From positions 62,001 through 126,000 of the forward strand of contig NZ_AUYB01000136.1 in assembly GCF_001625655.1 (NCBI RefSeq): 64,000 nt of DNA, read 5' to 3'. A program made the translations under genes and the position numbers. The DNA comes from Pseudoalteromonas luteoviolacea DSM 6061. Lineage in GTDB: Bacteria > Pseudomonadota > Gammaproteobacteria > Enterobacterales > Alteromonadaceae. Under the pieces are notes generated by a model. That model did no database searches. It was not told the DNA's origin and saw only the letters and a list, made by a program, of their open reading frames with translations. The first letter of the stretch is position 1, and every line of letters begins with the position of its first letter. Shown piece by piece: positions 52,629 to 61,930 of this stretch.

Positions 52629-53225
52629 ATGCCTAAAGTTGGAATGGAACCAATACGTCGACAGCAACTAATAGATGCGACGTTGGAATCAGTTGCAGAG
52701 CTTGGTCTACATGCAACGACAATAAATAGTATTAGTAATCGAGCCGGATTATCGTCTGGGATTATTAGCCATTACTTCGGTGGCAAACAGGGCTTGATGG
52801 AAGCCACTGTTCGTTACCTTTTGACAAACTTGAAAACCAGCTTACTTTCAAAAGTAGAACCCAGTACCAACGCGTATGATCGCTTAATGTTCATTGTCGA
52901 AGCTAACTTCTCAATGGTTCAACAGCAGAGCAAAACGACAAGAACTTGGTTAAGTTTCTGGGCCCATTCGATGCATGATGGGCAGCTGCACCGTTTACAG
53001 TTAGTTAATTCGAAAAGGCTCTATAGCAACTTAACATATTCATTTCTGGGTTATTTTAATAAGGATGAAGCGCAGCAAGCGGCTAAATTAGCCGCGGCTA
53101 TGATTGATGGACTGTGGTTGCGTGCAGTGCTAAGTAAAGCAGGCGAAGAATCGTTCAAAGAAGCCGAGCTGCTGGCTAAGCAGTATATCTCATCTCTAAT
53201 TTCATCTTCTGGAGTAAAAGTATGA
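52629..53225 (+). CDS. betI: TetR-family choline-responsive repressor BetI
   Basis: A protein of 198 residues, normal for BetI. The start MPKVGMEPIRRQQLIDATLES and the helix-turn-helix (TINSISNRAGLSSGIISHYFGGKQGLMEATV, about residues 31-61) are nearly diagnostic. It represses bet genes and is relieved by choline. No clear ribosome site precedes the ATG, which lies 7 bases after the operator palindrome, so its translation may be weak. Its stop overlaps the betB start (ATGA). Confidence 0.95.
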   Translation: MPKVGMEPIRRQQLIDATLESVAELGLHATTINSISNRAGLSSGIISHYFGGKQGLMEATVRYLLTNLKTSLLSKVEPSTNAYDRLMFIVEANFSMVQQQSKTTRTWLSFWAHSMHDGQLHRLQLVNSKRLYSNLTYSFLGYFNKDEAQQAAKLAAAMIDGLWLRAVLSKAGEESFKEAELLAKQYISSLISSSGVKV

Positions 53226-54685
53226 CCACGGTGGTTTATCAAAACTTTATTCATGGCGCATTTATCGCGAATCAATCTCAAGAAACATTTCCTGTTAAAA
53301 ATCCAGCCACTGATGAAGTAATTTATCATGTTGAGGTCGCCGATGAATATGTTCAAGCTCGCGCAATTGAGAGTGCGAAACAAGGTTTTGCGATATGGTC
53401 AGCAATGGCGCCAGTTGAACGCAGCAGGATTTTAAACAAAGCGGTTGCGTTGCTTAGGGAGAGAAATGATGAGTTGGCACGAATAGAAGTATTGGATACT
53501 GGAAAGCCGATTCAAGAAGCTGATTGTGTTGATATCCAGACTGGTGCGGACGTGATTGAATATTTTGCCGGTTTGGCCCCAACACAAGTTGGTACTCAAC
53601 AGCCAGTGGGCAGTGACTTTTTTTACACTCGTAAGGAACCTTTGGGTATTTGTGCGGGTATCGGCGCATGGAATTACCCCTTGCAAATAGCTTGCTGGAA
53701 GTCAGGTCCAGCACTTGCGACAGGTAATAGTTTAATATTCAAACCATCTGAAGAAACACCGTTGGGTGCTATTAAGCTAGCCGAAATTTTTATCGAAGCA
53801 GGCATGCCTCCGGGTGTATTTAACGTTGTGCAAGGCGCAGCAGAAGTAGGCCAGTGGCTGACCTCTGAACCTAATATTGAAAAAGTCTCTTTTACTGGCG
53901 AAGTAGGTACCGGAAAACATGTAATGCATAGCGCAGCGTCCAATCTCAAAGACGTGACGATGGAACTAGGAGGTAAGTCTCCACTTATCGTATTTGAAGA
54001 TGCCGATGTATCAGAGGCTGTCAGTGCGGCGATGTTAGGTAACTTTTATACGCAAGGTGAAATATGCACCAACTGCACAAGAGTGTACGTTCATAAAGGA
54101 ATCTATCAGCCATTTATCGATGAACTTAAAGCGCGTACTGAAAAAAATATCATTGCAGGAAATCCACTTGAGCCACATGTAAACTTAGGTGCGTTAATTT
54201 CCAAAAAGCATCAGCAACTGGTTCTTAATTATATAGAAATAGGTAAAAATGAAGGCGCCACTCTTTTGACCGGAGGTCATGCCTTATCGCCACAATCTGC
54301 TCCAAATGGATACTTTGTCGCGCCGACTATTTTCGTTGACTGCACCGACGATATGACCATCGTAAAAGAAGAAATATTCGGGCCAGTATTGAGCGTTCTG
54401 ACATTTGAAGATGAAGAAGATGTAATTGCTCGAGCAAACGATACTGACCTAGGATTAGGTGCGGGTGTATTTAGCTTAAATATTCAAAGAGCTCATAGGG
54501 TAATCCATCAGTTAAATGCAGGTATCTGCTGGATAAACAGCTATGGAAATTCTCCTGCCGAGATGCCAGTTGGAGGCTATAAACAGTCTGGAATTGGTAG
54601 AGAAAATGGTATCGAAACGCTCAACAGCTATACGCAGACTAAATCTGTGTATGTTGGTATGAGCAAGATAGAAAGCCCATTCTAG
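53222..54685 (+). CDS. betB: Betaine-aldehyde dehydrogenase BetB
   Basis: A protein of 487 residues, the usual ALDH length. GIGAWNYPLQIACWKSGPALATGN and FKPSEETPLGA bind NAD(P), FTGEVGTGKHVM is the cofactor loop, and MELGGKSPLIV contains the general base Glu. The catalytic Cys is Cys282 in GEICTNCTRV, where a second Cys at 285 replaces the usual Gly, forming CTNC. It oxidises betaine aldehyde to glycine betaine, an osmoprotectant. It is coupled to betI and lies 8 bases before betA. Confidence 0.96.
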   Translation: MTTVVYQNFIHGAFIANQSQETFPVKNPATDEVIYHVEVADEYVQARAIESAKQGFAIWSAMAPVERSRILNKAVALLRERNDELARIEVLDTGKPIQEADCVDIQTGADVIEYFAGLAPTQVGTQQPVGSDFFYTRKEPLGICAGIGAWNYPLQIACWKSGPALATGNSLIFKPSEETPLGAIKLAEIFIEAGMPPGVFNVVQGAAEVGQWLTSEPNIEKVSFTGEVGTGKHVMHSAASNLKDVTMELGGKSPLIVFEDADVSEAVSAAMLGNFYTQGEICTNCTRVYVHKGIYQPFIDELKARTEKNIIAGNPLEPHVNLGALISKKHQQLVLNYIEIGKNEGATLLTGGHALSPQSAPNGYFVAPTIFVDCTDDMTIVKEEIFGPVLSVLTFEDEEDVIARANDTDLGLGAGVFSLNIQRAHRVIHQLNAGICWINSYGNSPAEMPVGGYKQSGIGRENGIETLNSYTQTKSVYVGMSKIESPF

Positions 54686-54693
54686 GAGGGCTT

Positions 54694-56346
54694 ATGTCTC
54701 AATTTGATTATATCATTGTTGGTGCTGGATCTGCTGGTTGCGTTTTGGCAAATCGCCTTTCAGCCAACCCACAACATAAGGTCCTGTTACTTGAAACTGG
54801 CGGCTCAGATAAGAGCATTTTTATTAAAATGCCTACTGCGCTCTCTATTCCTATGAATACCGAGAAATATGCTTGGCAATTTCATACTGAGGAAGAGCCA
54901 TATTTAAATAATCGCAAAATGCACTGCCCGAGAGGAAAGGTGCTCGGTGGATCTTCTTCAATCAATGGCATGGTTTACGTGAGAGGCCATGCAAAGGATT
55001 TTGATGAGTGGGAAAGTCATGGTGCTAAAGGTTGGAACTACCAGACCTGTTTACCCTATTTCAAAAAGGCGGAAGCATGGCTTTTGGGCGAAGATGATTA
55101 CCGAGGCGGAAAAGGCCCGTTAGGTGTCAACAACGGCAACAATATGGTGAACCCCCTTTATCGTGCTTTTATTGAGGCAGGAAAAGAAGCCGGTTATTCG
55201 GTTACTAATGATTACAATGGAGAGCAGCAAGAGGGCTTTGGTCCGATGCATATGACTGTAAAGGACGGAGTTCGCTGTTCTACAAGCCGTGCATATCTGG
55301 ATCCAATCAAAACCCGCAATAACTTGACTGTGGTAACTGGCGCTAAAGTAACACGAGTACTGTTAGACGGTAGGCATGCGAAAGGTGTGGAATACGCTTT
55401 GGGTGATGCTTTAATTACCGCCAAAGCTGATAAAGAGGTTGTTTTGAGTGCTGGGCCAATTGGCTCGCCTCATATCTTGCAATTATCGGGAATTGGTGAC
55501 TCAAAAATATTGGAAAAAGCGGCAATTGAAGTAAAACATCATTTGCCTGGTGTTGGTATGAATTTGCAAGACCATCTTGAGTTTTACTTTCAATATAGAT
55601 GCAAACAGCCTATCACGTTAAACGGCAAGCTTGGACTAATATCAAAAGGCCTAATTGGTGCCAAGTGGATTTTGAACAAGTCAGGGTTGGGAGCTACGAA
55701 TCACTTCGAGTCGTGTGCATTTATTCGTTCTAAGGCTGGTGTCGAGTGGCCTGATATTCAGTATCACTTTTTACCCGCAGCAATTCGATACGATGGTAAA
55801 TCTGCATTTGAGGGTCACGGGTTTCAGGTTCATGTAGGGCATAACAAACCAAAAAGTCGAGGATCCGTAACCGTTCAGTCAAATGATCCTGCGAAAGCGC
55901 CAAAAATTCAGTTTAATTATCTACAACATCAAGACGATATAGAGGGTTTTAGGGCGTGTGTGCGTCTAACTCGAGAAATCATTTCGCAAGCGGCATTTTA
56001 TGACTATAGGGATGGTGAAATTCAACCTGGAGAACATATTCAGTCTGACGAAGAGATTGACGAATTTGTGCGTCAAGCTGTAGAAAGCGCATATCACCCA
56101 TCATGTTCTTGCAAAATGGGTGAGGATGATATGGCTGTAGTAGATTCTGAAACGAGAGTTCATGGAATCGCAGGGCTTCGAGTTGTCGATTCGTCTATCT
56201 TTCCAACGATCCCCAATGGAAATTTAAACGCACCAACAATTATGGTTGCAGAAAAAGCCGCAGATATGATCTTGGGGATTAGCCCTTTACCATCGTCTAC
56301 CGCAAGCTCTTTTGTCCATCCCGACTGGCATCATCAACAACGCTAA
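54694..56346 (+). CDS. betA: Choline dehydrogenase BetA
   Basis: A protein of 550 residues of the GMC flavoprotein family. FAD-binding VGAGSAGCVLANRLS (about residues 8-22), PRGKVLGGSSSINGMVYVRGHA (signature 1), VVLSAGPIGSPHILQLSGIG (signature 2) and the C-terminal catalytic region with His in AYHPSCSCKMG and NGNLNAPTIMVAEKAADMI. It oxidises choline to betaine aldehyde at the membrane, feeding electrons to the respiratory chain. An AGGAGG ribosome site sits within the 8-base gap after betB. Confidence 0.97.
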   Translation: MSQFDYIIVGAGSAGCVLANRLSANPQHKVLLLETGGSDKSIFIKMPTALSIPMNTEKYAWQFHTEEEPYLNNRKMHCPRGKVLGGSSSINGMVYVRGHAKDFDEWESHGAKGWNYQTCLPYFKKAEAWLLGEDDYRGGKGPLGVNNGNNMVNPLYRAFIEAGKEAGYSVTNDYNGEQQEGFGPMHMTVKDGVRCSTSRAYLDPIKTRNNLTVVTGAKVTRVLLDGRHAKGVEYALGDALITAKADKEVVLSAGPIGSPHILQLSGIGDSKILEKAAIEVKHHLPGVGMNLQDHLEFYFQYRCKQPITLNGKLGLISKGLIGAKWILNKSGLGATNHFESCAFIRSKAGVEWPDIQYHFLPAAIRYDGKSAFEGHGFQVHVGHNKPKSRGSVTVQSNDPAKAPKIQFNYLQHQDDIEGFRACVRLTREIISQAAFYDYRDGEIQPGEHIQSDEEIDEFVRQAVESAYHPSCSCKMGEDDMAVVDSETRVHGIAGLRVVDSSIFPTIPNGNLNAPTIMVAEKAADMILGISPLPSSTASSFVHPDWHHQQR

Positions 56347-56518
56347 ATATATAAAAAATTCGCCTTGTGTTGGTCTTTGGACTGGCACTGGCTTGCGAGG
56401 CGTGTCCATCGATTAGCTAGTTTAGAAAAATCGTAATGGAACAGTAAGCAAGTTTAATAATTACAACCTTAAACGGGAAAACACATGAGTTATTTTTATT
56501 TATTTTGGGAGGGCGATA

Positions 56519-57736
56519 ATGACCATTTGGCTTAGTGCAGGCGTGTTATTCACCCTACTATCAATTGTTTTTATTCTTTACAAATGGGGAAATGTCCAAG
56601 TTGTTGGCGTAACTCCCGTTAAAACTTTTACGTTCATCGCTATTTTGTTTACTTCGGGACTTGATGTCGGTTTGATCATGTTCCCTTTAACCGAGTTTGC
56701 AGGTTACGCAGACATAAGCGCAAGCCCAGAATATGGTTTTACTAACCCTCTAGCCATTGAGTTTGGGTTTTGGGGTTTTTTGATCTGGGGATTTTATTTC
56801 CTGACCTGTTTTTATTTCTGCGTAATCGAGCCAAAAGTAAAGTTCTTCGAGATCCCTTTGGTAAAACTTATTAATAATGTGGTAATTATTGGTACCTGTG
56901 CATTTACTGCATTTTTGCTGCTATCGAATTTGCCTTGGTATTTGCCAAGCGTAGGTGATGGCGAATCCATAGTCGCTCTATTCTATCTAATCGTATTTAT
57001 AGCTATATCAATTGCTGTCTACTCAAGTACAAATATTAAGTATGTAAGGCTACTCAGTGTCTCAACAACTTGGGTTTTCATAGGCCTAATTGCACTTTTA
57101 TGGATTGATGCTTTCGTACTGGGCGATAGTGCAATGGGAAACTATTTTACGAACCTTGCGCTGATGGGGGACTATTTTGCCAATATGCATCAGTTTGTTT
57201 TACCTATGAATGATTATCACGAGTTTTATCTATTTTGGTGGTTTGCTTGGAGCATTATGATTGGGCAATTTACGGCTCGTTTTGTTGGCGGACTGAAGAC
57301 TTATGAAGTTCTGGCCGCAATGCTCGTGTTCCCTTCAATTCCCATTGCAGCTTGGTTTGCTGTTTTATACCATTACCATGAGGCAGGGATTTCTACCGAA
57401 GGATTGACTAACTTTGCAATGGTGTTTGTGGGAGTAGTTTTTGTGATTAACTCTCTAGACTCACTAATTCGTTTATACACCGATAATCTTGGACTTACTA
57501 CTCAACGTTTGGGTAAACGTAAGTACATTGCGCTTAATATAGTCGCGCTATCTTTACTAACCTTATTGTTCCAACTTAATTTTTTGCAAATTCAATGGGT
57601 AGGCGCAATTGTTATTGCCATTTTCTTCGCATGTTTTGGATTCATAGTCGGCAAAAAGTTGCGCGCGGTTGGCGGAATTAAAAGTTCGCCAGAAGATAAT
57701 GAAATTGATTTTAACAAAATAAAGACTGTCAGCTAA
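56519..57736 (+). CDS. Divergent, shortened BCCT-like transporter
   Basis: A protein of 405 residues with about ten membrane helices. It resembles the BCCT (choline/betaine/carnitine) family in two places: TFIAILFTSGLDVGLIMFPLTEFAGY with FWGFLIWGFYFLTCFYF, matching the AGMGIGLxFWGVxEP and HWGxxPW regions, and FYLFWWFAWSIMIGQFTARFVGGLKTYEVLAAMLVFPS, matching the BCCT tryptophan segment and FIARISxGRTIRE. The Gly-rich motif and several conserved Trp are changed, and BCCTs usually exceed 480 residues. The bet context suggests uptake of choline or betaine, but this is an inference. A GGAGGG ribosome site precedes the ATG. Confidence 0.75.
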   Translation: MTIWLSAGVLFTLLSIVFILYKWGNVQVVGVTPVKTFTFIAILFTSGLDVGLIMFPLTEFAGYADISASPEYGFTNPLAIEFGFWGFLIWGFYFLTCFYFCVIEPKVKFFEIPLVKLINNVVIIGTCAFTAFLLLSNLPWYLPSVGDGESIVALFYLIVFIAISIAVYSSTNIKYVRLLSVSTTWVFIGLIALLWIDAFVLGDSAMGNYFTNLALMGDYFANMHQFVLPMNDYHEFYLFWWFAWSIMIGQFTARFVGGLKTYEVLAAMLVFPSIPIAAWFAVLYHYHEAGISTEGLTNFAMVFVGVVFVINSLDSLIRLYTDNLGLTTQRLGKRKYIALNIVALSLLTLLFQLNFLQIQWVGAIVIAIFFACFGFIVGKKLRAVGGIKSSPEDNEIDFNKIKTVS

Positions 57737-57738
57737 TT

Positions 57739-58434
57739 ATGAAAAAGATAAATAAAATTGCATTGCTCCCATTGGCTCTATTTTCCGGACTTTCCATGGC
57801 CGATTTGAGTACGACTATAACTGCGGCATCAGACTACACATTTAATGGTGTAAGTCAGACTAAAAATGATCCAGCTATACAAGGTAGCATCGACAAGTCT
57901 TTCAGTAATGGCGTTTATGTAGGCTCTTGGGCGTCTAACGTAGACTTTGGCGACACAGATATAGAATGGGATTTTTATCTCGGAAAGTACCACGAGTTCA
58001 ACGCTACATGGAGTGTTGACTATGGTGTGGCTTATTACACCTATCATGGAGCAAGTGAGTCCAGTGATGGAAATTATCCTGAAGCATATGCAAAGTTTGG
58101 TTATAACAACGCTCTAGGTAAAACAGAGTTTAACTTTTGGTACAGTTGGGATTATTTCGGCGTTGATGTGGGCCACACGATAGCGATGGTTGCGCATACT
58201 TTTGAAGTTGCACCAAACCATGCTTTGAGGGCGAGCTTCGATGTGTCTAATTCATTGGATGGTGACAAGTGGCTTTGGAAAGACAATGACAAGTCTTACT
58301 ACCATTATCGATTGGCTTATCAAACGAGCATCGACGCATTTAACATTGAATTGGCTGCCGAGAATACAAACTTAGATATCGATACTGCTGATGAGCGTAT
58401 CGTCTTGTCGGTATCTCGCACCTTCTCTATGTAA
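57739..58434 (+). CDS. TorF-family putative porin
   Basis: A protein of 231 residues. The signal peptide is residues 1-21 (LALFSGLSMA). A barrel of short alternating strands follows, starting DLSTTITAASDYTFNGVSQTKNDPAIQGSID, the hallmark of the TorF/Gcw_chp (TIGR02001) porins, and ending in an aromatic-rich VLSVSRTFSM. It starts 2 bases after the BCCT-like gene, so the two are in one transcript. This suggests an outer-membrane entry path for the same solute. Confidence 0.88.
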   Translation: MKKINKIALLPLALFSGLSMADLSTTITAASDYTFNGVSQTKNDPAIQGSIDKSFSNGVYVGSWASNVDFGDTDIEWDFYLGKYHEFNATWSVDYGVAYYTYHGASESSDGNYPEAYAKFGYNNALGKTEFNFWYSWDYFGVDVGHTIAMVAHTFEVAPNHALRASFDVSNSLDGDKWLWKDNDKSYYHYRLAYQTSIDAFNIELAAENTNLDIDTADERIVLSVSRTFSM

Positions 58435-58576
58435 TACAGCCCAATGTCAGGTGCGTTATATCGGCGTACCTGACATTAGTGATTTTTCTTTTGCGTTAGT
58501 GCCTGCAAATTTTTACTTTCACAACAAAAATCCGTACAATCATCGGCCATTGAATTACCGCGCTTTATTGGCGTTT

Positions 58577-59131
58577 ATGCACGACATATCTGACCTTAAA
58601 AATATTTTTGACTCCCAGTTCGGCCAATCTCACAATACGCGATTGGTGCGAGGTGACGCTGAACCCATTTACTTACCTGCAAATGATACCTGCGATTATC
58701 ATCAAGTTGTATTCGCACATGGATTTTATGCCAGTGCGTTGCATGAAATAGCACACTGGCTTGTTGCCGGCGAAGCGAGAAGGTTGTTAGAAGATTACGG
58801 TTACTGGTATTGCCCTGATGGCAGAGATAAAGCGCAGCAAGCTGAATTTGAGAAGGTTGAAGTTAAACCCCAGGCCATCGAGTGGGCACTCAGTGTTGCG
58901 GCTAGTTTTAAATTTAATGTGTCCGTTGACAACTTAAACGGTGAACAAACCTGCCGTTTTAGTTTTCAAAAAAATGTACATGATAAAGTGATTGCACTGA
59001 TCGAGAATGGTTTCAATACTCGTACAGAACAACTTCTTAAAGCGCTGGCCGATTTTTATAAAACACCTTGGCCCTTAACAGCAGAACAATTTTCTTGGCA
59101 TTGCCCTCAGGAGTTTGAAAATGTCGTTTAA
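58577..59131 (+). CDS. epmC: Elongation factor P hydroxylase EpmC
   Basis: ATG 58577 gives 184 residues that line up with E. coli EpmC (YfcM); the frame is open from 58391 but that would overlap the porin and add an unrelated leader. Motifs NTRLVRGDAEPIYLPAN, VFAHGFYASALHEIAHW (metal-site HEIAH at residues 56-60), YGYWYCPDGRDKAQQ and EVKPQAIEWA are strongly conserved. EpmC hydroxylates the beta-lysyl-lysine on EF-P after EpmA and EpmB act. No clear ribosome site is seen. It overlaps the next gene. Confidence 0.95.
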   Translation: MHDISDLKNIFDSQFGQSHNTRLVRGDAEPIYLPANDTCDYHQVVFAHGFYASALHEIAHWLVAGEARRLLEDYGYWYCPDGRDKAQQAEFEKVEVKPQAIEWALSVAASFKFNVSVDNLNGEQTCRFSFQKNVHDKVIALIENGFNTRTEQLLKALADFYKTPWPLTAEQFSWHCPQEFENVV

Positions 59132-60242
59132 GTTAGGTTTGATAGTTAACCCTGTTGCGGGGTTAGGTGGTGCAGTTGCATTAAAAGGCAGTGATGGTGC
59201 AGAGACAGCTAAAATAGCACTCTCGCTTGGTGCAGAACCAAAGTCAAATAATAGAACTAAGCTTGCGCTTGAGCAGTTGGTACCGTATCAGCAGAACATC
59301 GAGGTATATACTGCCTCTGGTGAGATGGGAGAGCGCATAGCCAAAGAACTTGGTTTTAGCACCCAAATTATTTATCAATCAGAACTGGAAACAACACCCG
59401 AAGATACGGAGGCATTGGCTAAATTACTCGTTGAGCAAAAAGTCGATTTAATCTTATTTGCTGGAGGTGACGGTACTGCTCGAAATATTTGTGCAGTTGT
59501 AGAAGATACGGCACCCGTACTTGGCGTCCCTGCAGGCTGTAAGATCCATAGCGGGGTCTATGCCATAACACCAAAAGCAGCTGGTCGAGTTGTTGAGATG
59601 CTTATTAATGGTGAGCTTGTAACCCTTGCTGATGCTGACGTGATGGACATAGATGAAACCGCTTTTAGGCAAGGAACTGTCAAAGCGAAACGGTATGGTG
59701 AGATGCAGGTCCCTAGTGAAGTTCGCTACGTTCAAAGTGTTAAAAACGGTGGTAAAGAAAGTGATGAGCTCGTACTAGCCGATATTGCTGCATACGTTAT
59801 TTCAGAAATGGATGAAGATGAACGCTACATTATGGGCTCTGGTTCAACAGTAGCTGCAGTAATGGAAGAGTTGGGCCTTGAAAACACGCTGCTCGGTGTA
59901 GATTTGATTCAAGACCACGAATTGCTTGGTCAGGATCTGACCGCCACACAATTACTGGACATGACCCAAGATCAACCTACAAAGCTCGTAATTACGCTTA
60001 TTGGAGGGCAAGGCCATATATTTGGACGTGGAAACCAACAATTAAGCCCTGCTTTAATTAGGCAAATAGGCAAAGAAAATATTGTAGTGATTGCAACTAA
60101 ACGTAAGTTACAAGCATTAAACGGTCGCCCATTGATTGCAGATACTGGGGATCAAGCACTTGATGATGAATTGAGTGGATATATTAAAGTCGTCACAGGG
60201 TATAATGATCATGTGATGTATGCCGTTGGGCATCAAGAATAA
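59121..60242 (+). CDS. ATP-NAD kinase-like protein (COG3199)
   Basis: ATG 59121 (MSFKLGLIVNPVAGLGG) gives 373 residues, with CAGGAG upstream at 59107-59112. LIVNPVAGLGGAVALKGSDG and the diacylglycerol/NAD kinase motif LFAGGDGTARNI (about residues 113-124) are clear, with GVPAGCKIHSGVYAITP after it. It belongs to the COG3199 predicted NAD kinase family, not the NadK family. The true substrate has not been shown as far as I know. It overlaps epmC by 11 bases and precedes yfcL. Confidence 0.88.
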   Translation: MSFKLGLIVNPVAGLGGAVALKGSDGAETAKIALSLGAEPKSNNRTKLALEQLVPYQQNIEVYTASGEMGERIAKELGFSTQIIYQSELETTPEDTEALAKLLVEQKVDLILFAGGDGTARNICAVVEDTAPVLGVPAGCKIHSGVYAITPKAAGRVVEMLINGELVTLADADVMDIDETAFRQGTVKAKRYGEMQVPSEVRYVQSVKNGGKESDELVLADIAAYVISEMDEDERYIMGSGSTVAAVMEELGLENTLLGVDLIQDHELLGQDLTATQLLDMTQDQPTKLVITLIGGQGHIFGRGNQQLSPALIRQIGKENIVVIATKRKLQALNGRPLIADTGDQALDDELSGYIKVVTGYNDHVMYAVGHQE

Positions 60243-60255
60243 CTGAGGAGACAGA

Positions 60256-60534
60256 ATGTCATTTGAAACCTATGTAGAAGCTGCGCAGCAGTTTTTTGAT
60301 GAATTAGTTGATCGTGCAAATGATGATGAACTGTTTGCCGGTGGCTATTTGCGAGGTCACTTTGATCTAGCGGTAGGATATGCACAAGTTGAAGAATTGG
60401 AACTTGCGCCTGAAGAGCTAAACAATAAAATTGAAGAGAGTTTAGTAAAAGCTTACAAAAATGGCGAACTAACAGAAGACGACAAAACACATGTCGTAAA
60501 CATTTGGGAGCAAGTAAAAGCACTTGCTGCTTAA
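60256..60534 (+). CDS. yfcL: YfcL family protein
   Basis: A protein of 92 residues, acidic and helical, with no motif of known chemistry. The sequence FETYVEAAQQFFDELVDRANDDELFAGGYLRGHFDLAVG matches the YfcL family, which sits near yfcM/epmC in E. coli too. It lies 13 bases after the NAD-kinase-like gene with a GAGGAG ribosome site, ending the epmC operon. Confidence 0.9.
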   Translation: MSFETYVEAAQQFFDELVDRANDDELFAGGYLRGHFDLAVGYAQVEELELAPEELNNKIEESLVKAYKNGELTEDDKTHVVNIWEQVKALAA

Positions 60535-60540
60535 AGGTAA

Positions 60541-60570
60541 TAAGGGTGAACACTGAAGTGCTCGCCCTTA
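60541..60570. terminator. Hairpin between yfcL and the convergent NRAMP-like gene
   Basis: TAAGGG (60541-60546) pairs with CCCTTA (60565-60570), and CACT (60551-60554) with AGTG (60557-60560), with one mismatch and a wobble between. No clear U tract on either strand. Confidence 0.5.
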
Positions 60571-60579
60571 CAGTTACAT

Positions 60580-61806
60580 CTATAAAATCCATTTCCATAC
60601 GACGAATAACAACGAAAACGCCACAAGGTAAACTAGACCCAATATTGACAACACCTTGACCGCTTTAGGTTGAGCATCATATATCTCTCCTTTTATTAAA
60701 GACAAATTGAGCCATGCAAAGAATGGCGTGGTTAAAAATGCCAGAGTCATTGCAAACATAAGCATATCTTTAAGGTTACCTTTAAAAAACAACACAACGA
60801 CCATACCTAGCCCTGATTGCACAGCAATGATTGCGGATAAACTAAATCTATTCTGGTGCGGTTTAATGATTTTAAGGGATTCATCAAGTGTTCTAGCATA
60901 GCCATCGAGTACCGTTAACGTGGTACCAAACATACATAAAAAAGCAACAACAGCTATGAGCCATCTGGCCCACTCACCAATGGTAAGCGCATACATATCG
61001 ATAAGTTGTTTAGAGAAGGCGACACCTGCTAACTCAATTTTTTGAGCTTGACCGTATTGCAACAACACACCTAATACGAAAAACATTAACGCCAATAATA
61101 AGGTCACTCCATATCCGAGGTTAAAATCAAATAGGCTTTGTTTTCTGGTTAATTGATTGGCTTTTAATTTTGTCTTTAACCAAAGTGAATTGATTGCGGA
61201 AATTTCGATAGGCGCCGGCATCCACCCCATAAGAGCGACCATAAATCCGAGCAATGCGAGCTCATAGGGAGATGGGGCAACTTCCGGTACGGAGTGTGCG
61301 GGTCCATTAGATACCGCCACGACGAGGGCTGCTGTGGTGGCGATACAAAGAAACACCATAATTACTTTACTTGCGCTGTCTAAAAGCTTGTAATGGCCAA
61401 AAATTAGGATTGCTAAGCATACGGCCAACAAACCATAGCAGATCGTAGTGAGTGCAAAGCTCCAAGGCAAAATATATTGTAATAACGCCGCTGTCAGCAA
61501 AAGTACACCTGCTGAATTGACAACGGCGGCAAGTAAGTTAATAGCAACAAAGAGATAAAACAATGAGGGGTTTTTATCTTTATAACCTTTAACTAAGCTC
61601 TGCTTTGTGTGTAGCGTATATTCTACGCCAAACCTAAAAAATGGATATTTAAGTATATTTACTGCGATGATTATCCACAGTAATTGCCAGCCAAACAGCG
61701 CTCCTGCTTGCGTGGCTGCTACGAGATGAGAGCCACCAACAGCTGCAGTAGCCATCAATACACCAGGTCCCAATGATTTGCTTTTTGATAATATTCCAGA
61801 TAACAC
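60580..61806 (-). CDS. NRAMP-superfamily transporter with a non-canonical metal site
   Basis: A protein of 408 residues with about eleven helices. GPGVLMATAAVGGSHLVAATQAGALFGWQLLWI aligns with helix 1 of NRAMP/MntH, but the DPGN metal motif reads VGGSH. In helix 6, the usual MPHN/MPHS pattern reads MGWMPAPIEISAINS. The Asp, Asn and probably the Met ligand of transition-metal NRAMPs are therefore changed. The substrate may not be Mn or Fe. No regulator or metal-responsive motif was identified. Confidence 0.85.
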   Translation of the reverse strand: MLSGILSKSKSLGPGVLMATAAVGGSHLVAATQAGALFGWQLLWIIIAVNILKYPFFRFGVEYTLHTKQSLVKGYKDKNPSLFYLFVAINLLAAVVNSAGVLLLTAALLQYILPWSFALTTICYGLLAVCLAILIFGHYKLLDSASKVIMVFLCIATTAALVVAVSNGPAHSVPEVAPSPYELALLGFMVALMGWMPAPIEISAINSLWLKTKLKANQLTRKQSLFDFNLGYGVTLLLALMFFVLGVLLQYGQAQKIELAGVAFSKQLIDMYALTIGEWARWLIAVVAFLCMFGTTLTVLDGYARTLDESLKIIKPHQNRFSLSAIIAVQSGLGMVVVLFFKGNLKDMLMFAMTLAFLTTPFFAWLNLSLIKGEIYDAQPKAVKVLSILGLVYLVAFSLLFVVWKWIL

Positions 61807-61930
61807 GACGATTCCTTTTTTATTGGCTATGTTAACTTGTATGTAAATTTATCCAAGTAAAAATTAACAAGCCGTTTTGAGCTGCTACATTATTACCTAA
61901 TAAAGGCGCTTATCTGGTCGAATCTGACCC

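Noticed and set aside
58391..58576. Extended N-terminus for EpmC
   Set aside because: The first 62 residues overlap the porin gene and have no match in EpmC; alignment starts at ATG 58577.
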